From NCBI RefSeq assembly GCF_900107145.1, contig NZ_FNOW01000007.1, positions 1-64,000 of the forward strand: a stretch of DNA of 64,000 nucleotides. The letters run 5' to 3'. The position numbers and the translations under genes are program-made. The DNA comes from Allochromatium warmingii. GTDB taxonomy: Bacteria; Pseudomonadota; Gammaproteobacteria; Chromatiales; Chromatiaceae. This document shows positions 56,128 to 64,000 of the stretch, in pieces. Under the pieces are notes generated by a model. The model was not told the origin of the DNA. It worked only from the letters and a program-made list of their open reading frames with translations, and ran no database searches. Every line of letters starts with the position of its first letter. The stretch's first letter is position 1.

Positions 56128-56730
56128 ATGGCGCTTGCTCAAGAAGATATCGCCTTTATTAAACAACATCTTGGCGAATGGCTGGCCGAACAGAGCCTCG
56201 GTCGGCCGCCGGTTGTTTACGAAATCGAACTGCGTGAACGGATGGTGCGTGTTGAAGAGGAACTCAAACACCAGCGCGACCTGATGCGCGAAGGTTTTGA
56301 GCGCATGGACGAACGCTTTGCCGCGTTGCGGATCGACATGGACGCACGTTTTGCGGCGCAACGCAGTGAAATGGATAAACGCTTTGAGCAATCGGAGCGA
56401 CAATTCGCGGCGCTGCGCGAGGATATAGATAAACGCTTCGAGCAAACTGATCGGCAATTCACGGCGCTGCGCGTGGAGATGGATAAACGCTTCGAGCAGG
56501 TCGATAAACGCTTCGAGCAAGCTGATCGACAATTCGCGGCACTGCGCGAGGATATAGACAAACGCTTTGAACAGGTGGAAAAGCGTTTCGAGCAGGTTGA
56601 TAAACGCTTTGAAAAAGTCGATAAACGTTTTGATGAAATGCTCAAGCGTCACGATCAACAGTTTATGTGGCTGATCGGATTTATCGCCACGATGACGATG
56701 TTGGTTATTGCGGCACTGCGCTATTTATAA
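56128..56730 (+). CDS. Tail-anchored coiled-coil heptad-repeat protein (Bdr-like)
   Basis: 200 residues from the ATG at 56128 with GGAG upstream; an in-frame start at 56080 overlapping the previous stop is less likely. The middle (residues about 50-170) is a run of heptads of the type DKRFEQV/DRQFAAL, forming a long coiled coil. A single helix at the C-terminus (QFMWLIGFIATMTMLVIAALRYL) anchors it. From memory it resembles Bdr-like repeat proteins found in many sulfur-oxidising gammaproteobacteria. Function unknown. The 21-bp DNA repeats make long open frames on the other strand. Confidence 0.75.
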   Translation: MALAQEDIAFIKQHLGEWLAEQSLGRPPVVYEIELRERMVRVEEELKHQRDLMREGFERMDERFAALRIDMDARFAAQRSEMDKRFEQSERQFAALREDIDKRFEQTDRQFTALRVEMDKRFEQVDKRFEQADRQFAALREDIDKRFEQVEKRFEQVDKRFEKVDKRFDEMLKRHDQQFMWLIGFIATMTMLVIAALRYL

Positions 56731-56918
56731 CTGCGCTAGAGAGAAGATGCGCACCGCCCAAACAGCGATTCGAGCGGTGTGTTGCAATCGAAATAGGTTA
56801 GGTTGTCCGTCCACGCTGGTGAGCGATTAAACGACGCGGTGTAAACTGGACGGGCAACCCAACTGCCATGCGGGATGCAGTCGCGTGCCGAGCGATGCGC
56901 CAGAGTCGGCTAGACCAA

Positions 56919-57116
56919 TCAGGCCGTGACCCACTGCTCGAAATTGTCGGTGCTCTTCTCTTCGCCGTCGCTGTAACCGGCTTCATACGCCTCGGTCAGG
57001 CGCTGCTCTTCGCGCTTGGGGTTTTGCAGGAAACCACACTGCCACCCCTGGATGTACTCATCATCGACGCCCAACTGTTCCATCTTGGTCACGGCGTCGT
57101 AGTAGAACTGATTCAT
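56919..57116 (-). CDS. Small acidic conserved protein, unknown
   Basis: 65 residues: MNQFYYDAVTKMEQLGVDDEY, then IQGWQCGFLQNPKREEQRLT, EAYEAGYSDGEEKSTDNF. The spaced GW, GF, EAYEAGYSDG pattern recalls, loosely, ribosome-modulation-factor-type GxxAG motifs, and I believe close relatives exist in purple sulfur bacteria. Ribosome site GGAG lies 8 nt before the ATG. No neighbour shares its strand nearby. Real gene likely; role not known. Confidence 0.65.
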   Translation of the reverse strand: MNQFYYDAVTKMEQLGVDDEYIQGWQCGFLQNPKREEQRLTEAYEAGYSDGEEKSTDNFEQWVTA

Positions 57117-57367
57117 TTCCGGTCTCCGAGCAATGTCATGTGGTTGAGGGCTGAGTCGTTGCCGACTGCGCCAACTCGATATCGTTATGCAGACGGCTGA
57201 TCTTAAGCTAGCCGCCCTGTCCTCTCTCGCTACATCGTTTGGACGGAACGCCGCCCGGGGACGGACGCGATCGCGGGGACGAGAAGAGGGTTAAGAATAC
57301 AGCGTTTTTCTAATAGGCGACAAGTACGCTTGGACAGCGCGTACCTAACCGAAGATGGCATCTAATT

Positions 57368-58876
57368 ATGTCTTGTGCGCAACGGCTCGCTCGCTTGAAT
57401 CTGACTTGGGATCGCATCTGGCAGCGCACGGCGGTGCAACTGGCAAGCGGTCTGGTGCTGCTGACCAGTCTGTCACCGCTGCACGCGCAAACATATCGCT
57501 TGCCCGATCTGGGCAGTTCGGCTGAAACGCTGCTTTCAAGCGGCGCGGAGGTGCGTTTGGGGCAGGTGTTTATGCGGCGCGTGCGCGAGGCGCTGCCGGT
57601 GCTCGATGAGCCGTTGTTGACGGATTACATCGAGTCACTCGGTCAAACGCTGGTCAGCGCCGACCGCGCAGCGGCGGGACGCTTTACCTTTTTTGTGATC
57701 GATCAACCTGTCGTCAATGCGTTTGCGGGGCCGGGCGGTCATATCGGCGTCTATGCCGGGCTGATTCTCGCCGCTGAGACCGAAAGCGAACTCGCTGCCG
57801 TTATCGCCCACGAGATCGCCCATGTCACCCAGCGTCATCTGCTGCGCGGGCTGGAAGATCAAAGCAAAATCAGCGTGCCAGCGATGGCGCTGATGATCGC
57901 GGCAGCGATTCTCGGGGCGCAGGTTTCACCGGATGCTGGCGCAGCGGCGATGGTTGGGGTGCAAGCGGCGGCGCTGCAACGTCAAATTAACTTCACCCGC
58001 GAGAATGAACACGAAGCTGACCGCCTCGGCATCACGACGCTGGCTAAAGCCGGATTTGATCCCTATGCGATGGCGGGGTTTTTTGAGCGGTTATCGAAAT
58101 CCAGTCGGATCGCGGCGTACAGCGCACCGGAGTTTTTGCGCACCCATCCAGTCAATAGCAATCGTATCGCTGAGGCACTCGGGCGGGCCGATGATTTTGG
58201 GGCACGGCAGCATCCCGATAGCCTAAGGTTTCATCTAGCGCGGGCGGCATTGCGGGAACGTAGCTATAAACGACCCGAACAAGCGGTCGCGCATTTCCGC
58301 GACACCCTGCGCGAAGGTCGCCACCGCAGTAGCATCGCTGAACACTATGGCTATGCGCTGGCGCTGACCCGCGCTGGTCAGCTTGAGGCGGCGCGGGCGG
58401 CGCTGACAACAGCGATGCAGGCGCATGTCAGTGTGCCGGAATTTGTCGTGCTCGAAGCGCGGCTCGATCACGCACAGGGGCAGAGCGAGCGGGCGGTGCA
58501 GCATCTCGCGCAAGCGGTCGGATTGTCGCCGAGTCATTGGCCGCTGCGCGTGGCCTATGCTGAGGCGCTATTGCACGCCGGACGACCGAAGCAGGCGATG
58601 GATGAATTAAGTGCCGTAGCGCGATTACGTCCCGGCAACCCGATGTTGTACGACAAGCTGGAGCAGGCGGCATTTCGCGCCGGTCAGCAGGCGGCAACGC
58701 ATCGTTTTCGTGCAGAAAAACTGTATGCAGAAGGCGACCGCGAACCGGCGATCCGTCAGCTTGAAATCGCGCTCCGTCAACGCGACCTGCCGTATCACGA
58801 AGCGGCGCAGATTCAAGCGCGACTGGAAATGTGGCAAGCGGAAGAACGCGAGGCGAAACGGCGTGAACGCGAATAA
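57368..58876 (+). CDS. bepA: Periplasmic M48 metalloprotease with TPR domain (BepA)
   Basis: 502 residues. The signal peptide ends near SLSPLHAQ-TYRLPDLG. The gluzincin motif is VIAHEIAHVTQRHLLRG, with the third ligand in NEHEADRLGITTLAKAGFDPYAM. The C-terminal half is a TPR array (EHYGYALALTRAGQLEAARAALTTA, PLRVAYAEALLHAGRPKQAMDELSAVARL). In E. coli BepA degrades stalled LptD and supports outer-membrane assembly. It is convergent with the methyltransferase gene across a repeat element. Confidence 0.93.
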   Translation: MSCAQRLARLNLTWDRIWQRTAVQLASGLVLLTSLSPLHAQTYRLPDLGSSAETLLSSGAEVRLGQVFMRRVREALPVLDEPLLTDYIESLGQTLVSADRAAAGRFTFFVIDQPVVNAFAGPGGHIGVYAGLILAAETESELAAVIAHEIAHVTQRHLLRGLEDQSKISVPAMALMIAAAILGAQVSPDAGAAAMVGVQAAALQRQINFTRENEHEADRLGITTLAKAGFDPYAMAGFFERLSKSSRIAAYSAPEFLRTHPVNSNRIAEALGRADDFGARQHPDSLRFHLARAALRERSYKRPEQAVAHFRDTLREGRHRSSIAEHYGYALALTRAGQLEAARAALTTAMQAHVSVPEFVVLEARLDHAQGQSERAVQHLAQAVGLSPSHWPLRVAYAEALLHAGRPKQAMDELSAVARLRPGNPMLYDKLEQAAFRAGQQAATHRFRAEKLYAEGDREPAIRQLEIALRQRDLPYHEAAQIQARLEMWQAEEREAKRRERE

Positions 58877-58904
58877 TCAGCCGTTTAGCTGACGGGCTTT
58901 TGGG

Positions 58905-58985
58905 AACCGCACAGGCGCAAAGAACGCTAAGAAATTGTTTAATTAACAATCAAAAAACGTTGGGGTCTTTGCGTGCTTTGCGGTT
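58905..58985. repeat. Dispersed inverted-repeat element, copy 2
   Basis: Starts with the same 18 bases as 26689-26706 (AACCGCACAGGCGCAAAG) and ends CTTTGCGTGCTTTGCGGTT. The ends pair imperfectly, and a TTGTTTAATTAACAA palindrome lies inside. Like copy 1, it fills the gap between two convergent genes. Confidence 0.65.
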
Positions 58986-58993
58986 CAAATTAT

Positions 58994-59659
58994 TTAAAAC
59001 ACAAAGCCAGCCGCTTCCGGCGCATTGCGCAGCGGCGGCACGGTAAATTCAAACAGCGATTCGCGCTGATAACTGTCACGTCCAGCGCGGGTGATGCGCA
59101 CGCATTCCATCGCTGGCGCAGTGCCCAGAATGCAGAACAGCCGCCCGCCGATGTTGAGTTGCTCGCAAAGCTGTGGCAATGCGTCCTCAGTCGGCAGCGA
59201 TCCTTTGACAGCAATCGCATCAAACGGCCCGCCGCTCACTGCGCCCGCCAGTCCATCGCCCTCGCGCACCTCAACCCAATCGCATTTGAGCGCCGCCAGC
59301 CGCGAGCGGGCCAGCTCGGCCTGCGCCGCGTCGAGTTCCAGACTTATCACTCGCGCTCCCAGTCGGCTCAAACACGCGGCAACATAGCCCGAACCGGTGC
59401 CGATTTCTAGCACGCGCTGCCCGGGTGCGACCGCTAATGCTTGCAACAGATGCCCGACTAGCTTGGGGGCCAGCATCAGCGAGCCGTTAGCGTTCGGGAT
59501 CTCAAGATCGGCATAGGCCAGCGCCCGATAAGCGTCTGGAACGAATTGTTCGCGCTCCAACGCGCCCATCACCTCCAGCACGCGGTCATCGAGCACGCCC
59601 CAGGGGCGAATTTGCTGCTGAATCATGTTAAAACGGGCTAAATCGCTGCTGTTAGCCAT
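58994..59659 (-). CDS. Protein-L-isoaspartate O-methyltransferase-like protein
   Basis: 221 residues from the ATG at 59659 (MANSSDLARFNMIQQQIRPWGV); an ATG at 59677 adds six residues. The SAM-binding core is VLEIGTGSGYVAACLSRLGARVISLELD, preceded by SLMLAPKLVGHLLQAL. This subgroup, with FNMIQQQIRPW at the start, is annotated as Pcm-like and is common in gammaproteobacteria. The substrate motif near the Pcm TAPHM site is replaced by NGSLMLAP, so repair of isoaspartate is not certain. Confidence 0.82.
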   Translation of the reverse strand: MANSSDLARFNMIQQQIRPWGVLDDRVLEVMGALEREQFVPDAYRALAYADLEIPNANGSLMLAPKLVGHLLQALAVAPGQRVLEIGTGSGYVAACLSRLGARVISLELDAAQAELARSRLAALKCDWVEVREGDGLAGAVSGGPFDAIAVKGSLPTEDALPQLCEQLNIGGRLFCILGTAPAMECVRITRAGRDSYQRESLFEFTVPPLRNAPEAAGFVF

Positions 59660-59731
59660 GAACTCGATGTCCCCCATCTGCTGCCCCCGTCTGATAATGA
59701 TTGAATGCCAAGTGTCGATTCAGCGCCGCGC

Positions 59732-59860
59732 TCAGTCGCGCTTCTCCGGCAACCGCACTAGCATCACAAAGCGCTGTTGTAACTGACGCGCCCAGTGCGG
59801 TTGCGGCCAATTCCAGCCGATCATCACGCCAATTACTACACCAATCAACAGTACTATCAT
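59732..59860 (-). CDS. Small single-span membrane protein, 42 residues
   Basis: ATG at 59860 with GAGGA 8 nt upstream. MIVLLIGVVIGVMIGWNWPQ is one Gly-containing membrane helix, followed by a basic tail RQLQQRFVMLVRLPEKRD. It is 72 bp upstream of the methyltransferase gene on the same strand and probably shares its transcript. I do not recognise a family. The ribosome site and protein composition make it more likely real than chance. Confidence 0.55.
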   Translation of the reverse strand: MIVLLIGVVIGVMIGWNWPQPHWARQLQQRFVMLVRLPEKRD

Positions 59861-60030
59861 GCTTGAATCCTCGTGGTTCAGGGCCGCGCCCGCCTCGCGC
59901 TGAAGTCCGATTATCCCATAATCGTCGATGCACCAAGCAGCGGTTGCGTGATTAAATACCCGTAGCCGACGCGCTCGGGCGCGGCTTCCTCACCCTCTTC
60001 CTTCATTTCTCTCCATGATTACGGACGTTG

Positions 60031-60966
60031 ATGCGCCGCATGATGTATCAGTCCCCACTCAATGGCAGTAAACGCACAATCGATGGCGTCACGCGGGTCT
60101 ATTATGACGGCTATTGGATCAAGTATTACGAACCACCGCCGGATAGCTTCGAGGTGCGCCGCCAGCTGATTCAGGCGCTCACGCGCCGCCTGTTCAACCA
60201 TGTTGAACCCGGCATCAATATCCCCGGCTCGCGGCTGAAAGAAGCCCGCGAAGCCTATGAAGCCGAAACCGATACCGAACGCAAACGGGTCAATGGGGCC
60301 ATGCTTGCCGGGGCGCTGTTTAATCGCGCCGCCGATATTTTTCATAGCCTTGTTGATTTGCAAACGGCCGGAGTCGAAATTTCGCCCGATCATGCGTTGA
60401 TGCGTCAATGCGGGCGCTGTCTGATCGAGGCACTCGAATTGGGCAAGATGGTGCGTCATCGCGGTGGCGATGAGGGCATTGACGAACTCTGGGGCGAGCC
60501 GTTTAAAGCCTTTTCGATGCCGATTGATGCGTTTTATTCCAGTCGCTATCTCAAAATCGCCATGACGATGCACGATGTTGATCGCATCACCGGCGCGATG
60601 AAAGCGACCTTTGTCGGCAGTCGGCAGATCGTCGGCTTGGATGCACGGCTCGATGAACTTAATGTCACCGCCAAACGCAAATGCGAGATTCTGCGCACCG
60701 ATCCGGCGGTGTTCGACATCTGGCCGAGCTATGTCGTCGCCAGTGACCGCGTGCGCAATCTTGAGCCGATCATGCCGGCACAGCATGATGCCGTCGATGT
60801 GCGCGAAGCGGTCGAGGGGTCGCGGCTGCTCCACGATGGCACGGATTTAATCGGTTTTATCGTGCGGGCGCGGGTGCCAATGCCCAAAAGCACCCGCGAA
60901 TATATTGATCGCTGCCAGCAATTCCGCCGCGCCTATATCGAATCGTATTTGAGCGTTCCGGCGTAA
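60031..60966 (+). CDS. Conserved hypothetical protein, 311 residues
   Basis: A soluble, mainly helical protein. Blocks include TRVYYDGYWIKYYEPPPDSFEVRRQLIQALTRRLFNHVEPGINIPG, MLAGALFNRAADIFHSLVDLQ, ELWGEPFKAFSMPIDAFYSSRYLKIAMTMHDVDR and RQIVGLDARLDELNVTAKRKCEILRTDPAVFDIWPSYVVASDR. No signal peptide, membrane segment or catalytic motif that I recognise. Several ATGs lie close together (60031, 60040, 60043). ACGGA precedes the first. It is single, between divergent and convergent neighbours. Confidence 0.7.
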   Translation: MRRMMYQSPLNGSKRTIDGVTRVYYDGYWIKYYEPPPDSFEVRRQLIQALTRRLFNHVEPGINIPGSRLKEAREAYEAETDTERKRVNGAMLAGALFNRAADIFHSLVDLQTAGVEISPDHALMRQCGRCLIEALELGKMVRHRGGDEGIDELWGEPFKAFSMPIDAFYSSRYLKIAMTMHDVDRITGAMKATFVGSRQIVGLDARLDELNVTAKRKCEILRTDPAVFDIWPSYVVASDRVRNLEPIMPAQHDAVDVREAVEGSRLLHDGTDLIGFIVRARVPMPKSTREYIDRCQQFRRAYIESYLSVPA

Positions 60967-60994
60967 CCGCCAGCGCCTGACCGACGCGGGCGCG

Positions 60995-62200
60995 TTAGGG
61001 GAGCTCGGCACCCAATAACTGCTTAATTAACTGCAAACTCGCAAAATAGGTGCCGAGACCTGCCCCCAGACTGCTCAACACGAACACCACGAGCACCCGT
61101 GAGACGCGATTGCGCCACCAGCCGCTCCAGGTCGCGACATCAGCACGTAGGCGGCTGAAATCACCGACACTCGGTTTGCGTAAATACAGTTCGACGGCAC
61201 CGGTAATCATGCCCGCACCAATCGCCGGGTTGAGCGTCGTCAGCGGTGCCGCGAACAGTGCCGCGAGCACGGTGAGCGGATGTCCGGCGGCCAGCAGCGT
61301 GCCGAGCGCGGAGAGACCGCCGGTAATCAGCGCCCAACTGAGCAACAGGTCTAGCCCCAGCTCTGGACTGACGGCAAAGCCATAGGCAAAGCCAGCCAAA
61401 ATCACCAGCAGCAGCGTCCAGGTCAACACCTGCGACCAGCGACTCGGCGGCGGCACCTGTTCGAGTTCCGTGAGCACCGCTGTTGGATCGCCGCGCTCGT
61501 GTTCCAGTGCTGCTGTGACCCCTTTGAGATGGCCAGCGCCCAGCACCACCAGCACGCGCTGTGCCCCGACGCGAGCGACCTCGCGCTTGAGCTTGGCGGC
61601 GATATAGCGGTCGCGCTCTTCGATCAAGGGGACATAGAGATCGCGCCGATCGGCTGCCAACTCAGCAAAGGCGGTTTCGAGCACATCGCCTTCTTTGAGG
61701 CGCTCGATTTCATCTTCCGTGACGGTTTCGGAACTGAGCATCGCCGACAGCAGTCCGGCAAATAGCCCAGCGCGTTTCCACCAACCGAGATTCGCCGCGA
61801 TACGCTTGAGCGTGATACCGATTTCTCGATCAATCAGCAGCAGCGGCAGATTCTGTTCTTTCGTCAAGCGCAGCGCGACCCGTTGTTCCGCGCCGGGTTC
61901 GATGCCGAACTGATCGGCGAGCCGCTGCTGATAGGCGGCCAGCACCAAATTGGCTGCGACCATATAGACGCGGTTCTGACGGATGACCGAAAACAGATCC
62001 ATCTGCGCCAGGGTGCGCGGATCCATCAGGGCATTGAAGCGACTGCGGCACAGCTCAACGGCCACGCCATCGTAATCACCCGATTGAATGAGTTTGTGTA
62101 CCTGCTCGGCGCTGGCGCGTGAGATATGCGCCGTGCCAAGCAGCGTCAGTTCGACCCCATCGATCACGAGATCACGCCGAGGTTCTATCGCATCAACCAT
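60995..62200 (-). CDS. TraB-family membrane protein
   Basis: 401 residues. The TraB/PrgY domain (residues about 15-225) has the motifs LLGTAHISRASAEQV, GVAVELCRSRF and VLVVLGAGHLKGV. They place it in the TIKI/erythromycin-esterase-like clan, where His and Glu may bind metal. The C-terminal half has four or five membrane helices (VLTWTLLLVILAGFAYGFA, LTVLAALFAAPLTTLNPAIGAG and the last near VLVVFVLSSLGAGLGTYF). Bacterial members have unknown activity; plasmid PrgY limits pheromone response. Complete and normal in length. Confidence 0.85.
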   Translation of the reverse strand: MVDAIEPRRDLVIDGVELTLLGTAHISRASAEQVHKLIQSGDYDGVAVELCRSRFNALMDPRTLAQMDLFSVIRQNRVYMVAANLVLAAYQQRLADQFGIEPGAEQRVALRLTKEQNLPLLLIDREIGITLKRIAANLGWWKRAGLFAGLLSAMLSSETVTEDEIERLKEGDVLETAFAELAADRRDLYVPLIEERDRYIAAKLKREVARVGAQRVLVVLGAGHLKGVTAALEHERGDPTAVLTELEQVPPPSRWSQVLTWTLLLVILAGFAYGFAVSPELGLDLLLSWALITGGLSALGTLLAAGHPLTVLAALFAAPLTTLNPAIGAGMITGAVELYLRKPSVGDFSRLRADVATWSGWWRNRVSRVLVVFVLSSLGAGLGTYFASLQLIKQLLGAELP

Positions 62201-62312
62201 GCTGTATGCTTCGTGGAAGGTGACATCAAGGCTGGCATCCTAGCGCAAGTGGGGGGCGGATGGAGCACTGCTCGAACGGTTTGAAGACGCATTGCGCATT
62301 GTTGCGCATCAC

Positions 62313-63167
62313 TCACACCACAAACCGCACCTGAACATCGCGTGGCGGCGCTTGATGTGGCGCACTGGTGACCAGCAAACGCGCACCGGCGCGGGCATAG
62401 TCCTCAGCATTGTGCGCATTGATCCCACCAGCGGCCCCGACTAACACGGCGGCAGCACGCGCCGTCACTGCGTCAACCACCTCAGCGACAGCAGCGGGCG
62501 GGAATTTTTCCAGTTGCAGCACATCCGCGCCCGCTTCAGCCCAGATAAGCGCCTCGGCGTGTGAATGGACTTCGACCACGATACGTTTTTCGGGTGCCTG
62601 ACGGCGTAGCGTCGCAATCGCAACTGCGGGTGTGACCGTACCCAAGAATTGACGATGCTCGGCAAAGATCAAGATGGTTTCTGACAAGCCACAGCGGTGC
62701 ATGACCGCGCCTCCAGCGCGAAATGCTTTGACCGCAAGCTGGCGCGTGCCGGGGACATTTTTGCGGGTTCCGGCAACCACAGCCTCGGGATGACCGCGCC
62801 GAGCGGCGGTCTGAATCGCCGCCGCACTGCTGGCGATGCCGGAGCACCATTCCACCAGCGTTTGTGCGCTTTTCCAGCCGCGATGTAGCGCAGCGGCTGA
62901 CCCACGTGCCCGCAGTAACGGCGTGCCCGAGGGCGCATCGGCTCCCGAAGGCAGCAGAATCTCAGCCACTGCACCGCAGAGCGTCAGCAGGCGGGCGGCT
63001 TCTTCAATGCCACAGACGCGCATCGGATCGCGGGCCGCAAACTGAATCTCGCCACTGTGGGCGGCGATACCCAGTGTTTCTGTGGTTAAGTCACCAAAGG
63101 GGACATCTTCGGCAAGCAAATTGTGTAGAGCGTGGTCGCTGAGTGCGCACCCTTCAGCAGTGTACAT
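62313..63167 (-). CDS. modD: ModD-like nicotinate phosphoribosyltransferase-family protein
   Basis: 284 residues of the quinolinate phosphoribosyltransferase fold. It has LLAEDVPFGDLTTETLGI, EWCSGIASSAAAIQTAAR and GTRKNVPGTRQLAVKAFRAGG, then LQLEKFPPAAVAEVVDAV. The VPFGDLTTE start and overall pattern match ModD, a gene tied to molybdenum uptake operons in Rhodobacter, rather than NadC. Its reaction is unproven. Here no modABC is adjacent, so the link to molybdenum is by family only. Confidence 0.85.
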   Translation of the reverse strand: MYTAEGCALSDHALHNLLAEDVPFGDLTTETLGIAAHSGEIQFAARDPMRVCGIEEAARLLTLCGAVAEILLPSGADAPSGTPLLRARGSAAALHRGWKSAQTLVEWCSGIASSAAAIQTAARRGHPEAVVAGTRKNVPGTRQLAVKAFRAGGAVMHRCGLSETILIFAEHRQFLGTVTPAVAIATLRRQAPEKRIVVEVHSHAEALIWAEAGADVLQLEKFPPAAVAEVVDAVTARAAAVLVGAAGGINAHNAEDYARAGARLLVTSAPHQAPPRDVQVRFVV

Positions 63168-63307
63168 GGTGTTGATTCCTGTGAGAATGCCTGAACTGAG
63201 CGCGGGTTAAGCAAGAACAAGGCCGGAGTGTTGCGGTCGAGCGCAGGGTGCGCTTGAAGCATGACGAAGCGGGCGCTTCGTCACGAGAAGATTTGGAATG
63301 ACTGGCC

Positions 63308-63342
63308 TGAGCTGGCGGCTAATCGCTGGCCGCTGAAAGCTC
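63308..63342 (-). repeat. CAGCNNN heptanucleotide array, locus 4
   Basis: On the minus strand, GAGCTTT, CAGCGGC, CAGCGAT, TAGCCGC, CAGCTCA, beginning at the stop codon of the DUF2939 gene. Two of five units have a changed first base. Confidence 0.75.
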
Positions 63343-63823
63343 AAATAATGTCAGTGATTTTCCACTGTGCGCCGATCCGCGACAGCCGAATATGGGTCGC
63401 GTTTTCGCCGAGTTGCCCCAGCCGGATCAAAAAGCGGTCGTGTGATTCAAAAAACGCAAACTCCACCGCGCCGATTAAATAGGGTGGACGCTGGCCGGTG
63501 ACCTGACTAATGGCATCGCCGCTGGTCTCGCGCACCCAATCTAGCGTAATCGCCTGTTCGAGTGCCGAATCGCCCAGCCGCTCGACATTCTGGCGTAACC
63601 AGCCGCTGATGCTCTGCGGATTTTGATGCGCCGGCAGCATATTGCCGACGCCATTGGCTAAACGGCGTTTGTAATTGGCGCGAATGCTCGGCAGATCGAC
63701 GAGCGTGGCCAGTTCGCTGGTATCTGGACGCACCAGCGCACCATCGAGCCGATAGAGACTGTAATACGGCCACAGTCCGTAGGTGATGAGCAGCAACAAC
63801 AGGAAATAACCGATTAAGCGCAT
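63341..63823 (-). CDS. DUF2939 protein
   Basis: 160 residues. The N-terminal helix (MRLIGYFLLLLLITYGLWPYYSLYRLDGAL) is a signal anchor. The remaining domain (LATLVDLPSIRANYKRRLANGV, then LDWVRETSGDAISQ, YLIGAVEFAFFESHDRFLIRLG, THIRLSRIGAQWKITDII) matches the DUF2939 pattern of a membrane-tethered periplasmic protein. Function not known. Its stop runs into the heptanucleotide array. Confidence 0.8.
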   Translation of the reverse strand: MRLIGYFLLLLLITYGLWPYYSLYRLDGALVRPDTSELATLVDLPSIRANYKRRLANGVGNMLPAHQNPQSISGWLRQNVERLGDSALEQAITLDWVRETSGDAISQVTGQRPPYLIGAVEFAFFESHDRFLIRLGQLGENATHIRLSRIGAQWKITDII

Positions 63824-63862
63824 GACGTGTTACCCCTCTCAGTGCGGACTGTCTGTGGTGTT

Positions 63863-63897
63863 AGCACGGCGCGTTACGGGATGCCAAGCGCCGTGCT
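63863..63897. terminator. Hairpin after the gene entering from the right edge
   Basis: A perfect 10-bp inverted repeat AGCACGGCGC/GCGCCGTGCT with a 15-nt loop, 12 bp beyond the stop of the minus-strand partial gene. No T-run. Confidence 0.5.
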
Positions 63898-63908
63898 CTA
63901 CCGCGATC

Positions 63909-64000
63909 CTACGCGACTTCAACCACTGCCGCTATATGCGCCCCAGTCAGCGGCCGATCCGCCAGCGCCCGCGCACAGTCTGGGCACAGTTCGCGCTCCA
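63909..64000 (-). CDS. C-terminal end of a protein with a CPDC zinc-knuckle, cut by window edge
   Basis: An open frame enters from the right edge and ends with TAG at 63909-63911. The last 29 residues are ERELCPDCARALADRPLTG, then AHIAAVVEVA. CPDC could be half of a zinc site. Too short to name. Confidence 0.45.
   Translation of the reverse strand, partial: ERELCPDCARALADRPLTGAHIAAVVEVA

Noticed and set aside
56038-56658. 206-residue Phe/Leu-rich frame antisense to the coiled-coil gene
   Set aside because: Produced by the 21-bp repeats of the coiled-coil gene. It has membrane-like composition but no start signal.

Overview
The window looks like chromosome of a gammaproteobacterium, most likely a purple sulfur bacterium of the Chromatiaceae. 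This is inference. It rests mainly on the high-potential iron-sulfur protein at 35401-35769, whose mature part closely resembles the Allochromatium vinosum protein as I remember it. Supporting signs are a CbbY-type phosphatase, the cydDC and pilBCD-coaE blocks, and gammaproteobacterial gene orders such as rlmE-ftsH-glmM, ratA-rnfH and pilF-rodZ-hisS-yfgM-bamB-der. Most of the sequence is GC-rich. The first 5 kb are clearly AT-rich.

Region 1-5.1 kb is a mobile, defence-like island. It holds the start of an IS481-type transposase cut by the window edge, a convergent type II restriction-modification pair (C5 methyltransferase and PmeII-like endonuclease), a hicBA toxin-antitoxin operon with a third small gene, and a membrane-anchored HNH nuclease with two PUR-alpha-like repeats. 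The restriction and HNH genes each sit behind a diverged copy of one roughly 170-200 bp module. The module carries a sigma70-type promoter (TTGACA/G, 17 bp, TAAAAT/G) overlapped by a palindrome with the core ACCT-N8-AGGT, which suggests one common repressor.

Region 5.1-17.5 kb is central metabolism: PEP synthase interrupted by a 402-residue LAGLIDADG intein just before its catalytic His, a low-complexity Ala/Glu repeat protein, amylosucrase, a Crp/Fnr regulator, di-haem cytochrome c peroxidase, a DnaQ-like exonuclease and acetyl-CoA synthetase. Region 17.5-31.7 kb has an NYN/cold-shock protein, pilBCD-coaE, cydDC, an MFS transporter, two response regulators (PP2C and HD-GYP outputs) and a HAD phosphatase. 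Region 31.6-43.5 kb has infA, two N-end-rule aminoacyl-protein transferases, trxB, an NlpC/P60 lipoprotein, HiPIP, rlmE, ftsH, glmM, ratA, rnfH, a zinc-binding protein and ndk.

Region 43.5-64 kb has rlmN-pilF-rodZ-hisS-yfgM-bamB-der facing metZ-purF, a TetR regulator divergent from an RND membrane-fusion protein with no pump gene beside it, a tail-anchored coiled-coil heptad protein, bepA, an isoaspartyl-methyltransferase-like gene, a TraB protein, modD and a DUF2939 protein. I found no tRNA, rRNA or CRISPR.

Dispersed non-coding repeats are notable. Four arrays of a degenerate heptanucleotide CAGCNNN lie at gene 3' ends. Two copies of an element with a UUCG-loop hairpin and TTTAAT repeats are present, and two copies of an inverted repeat sit between convergent genes.
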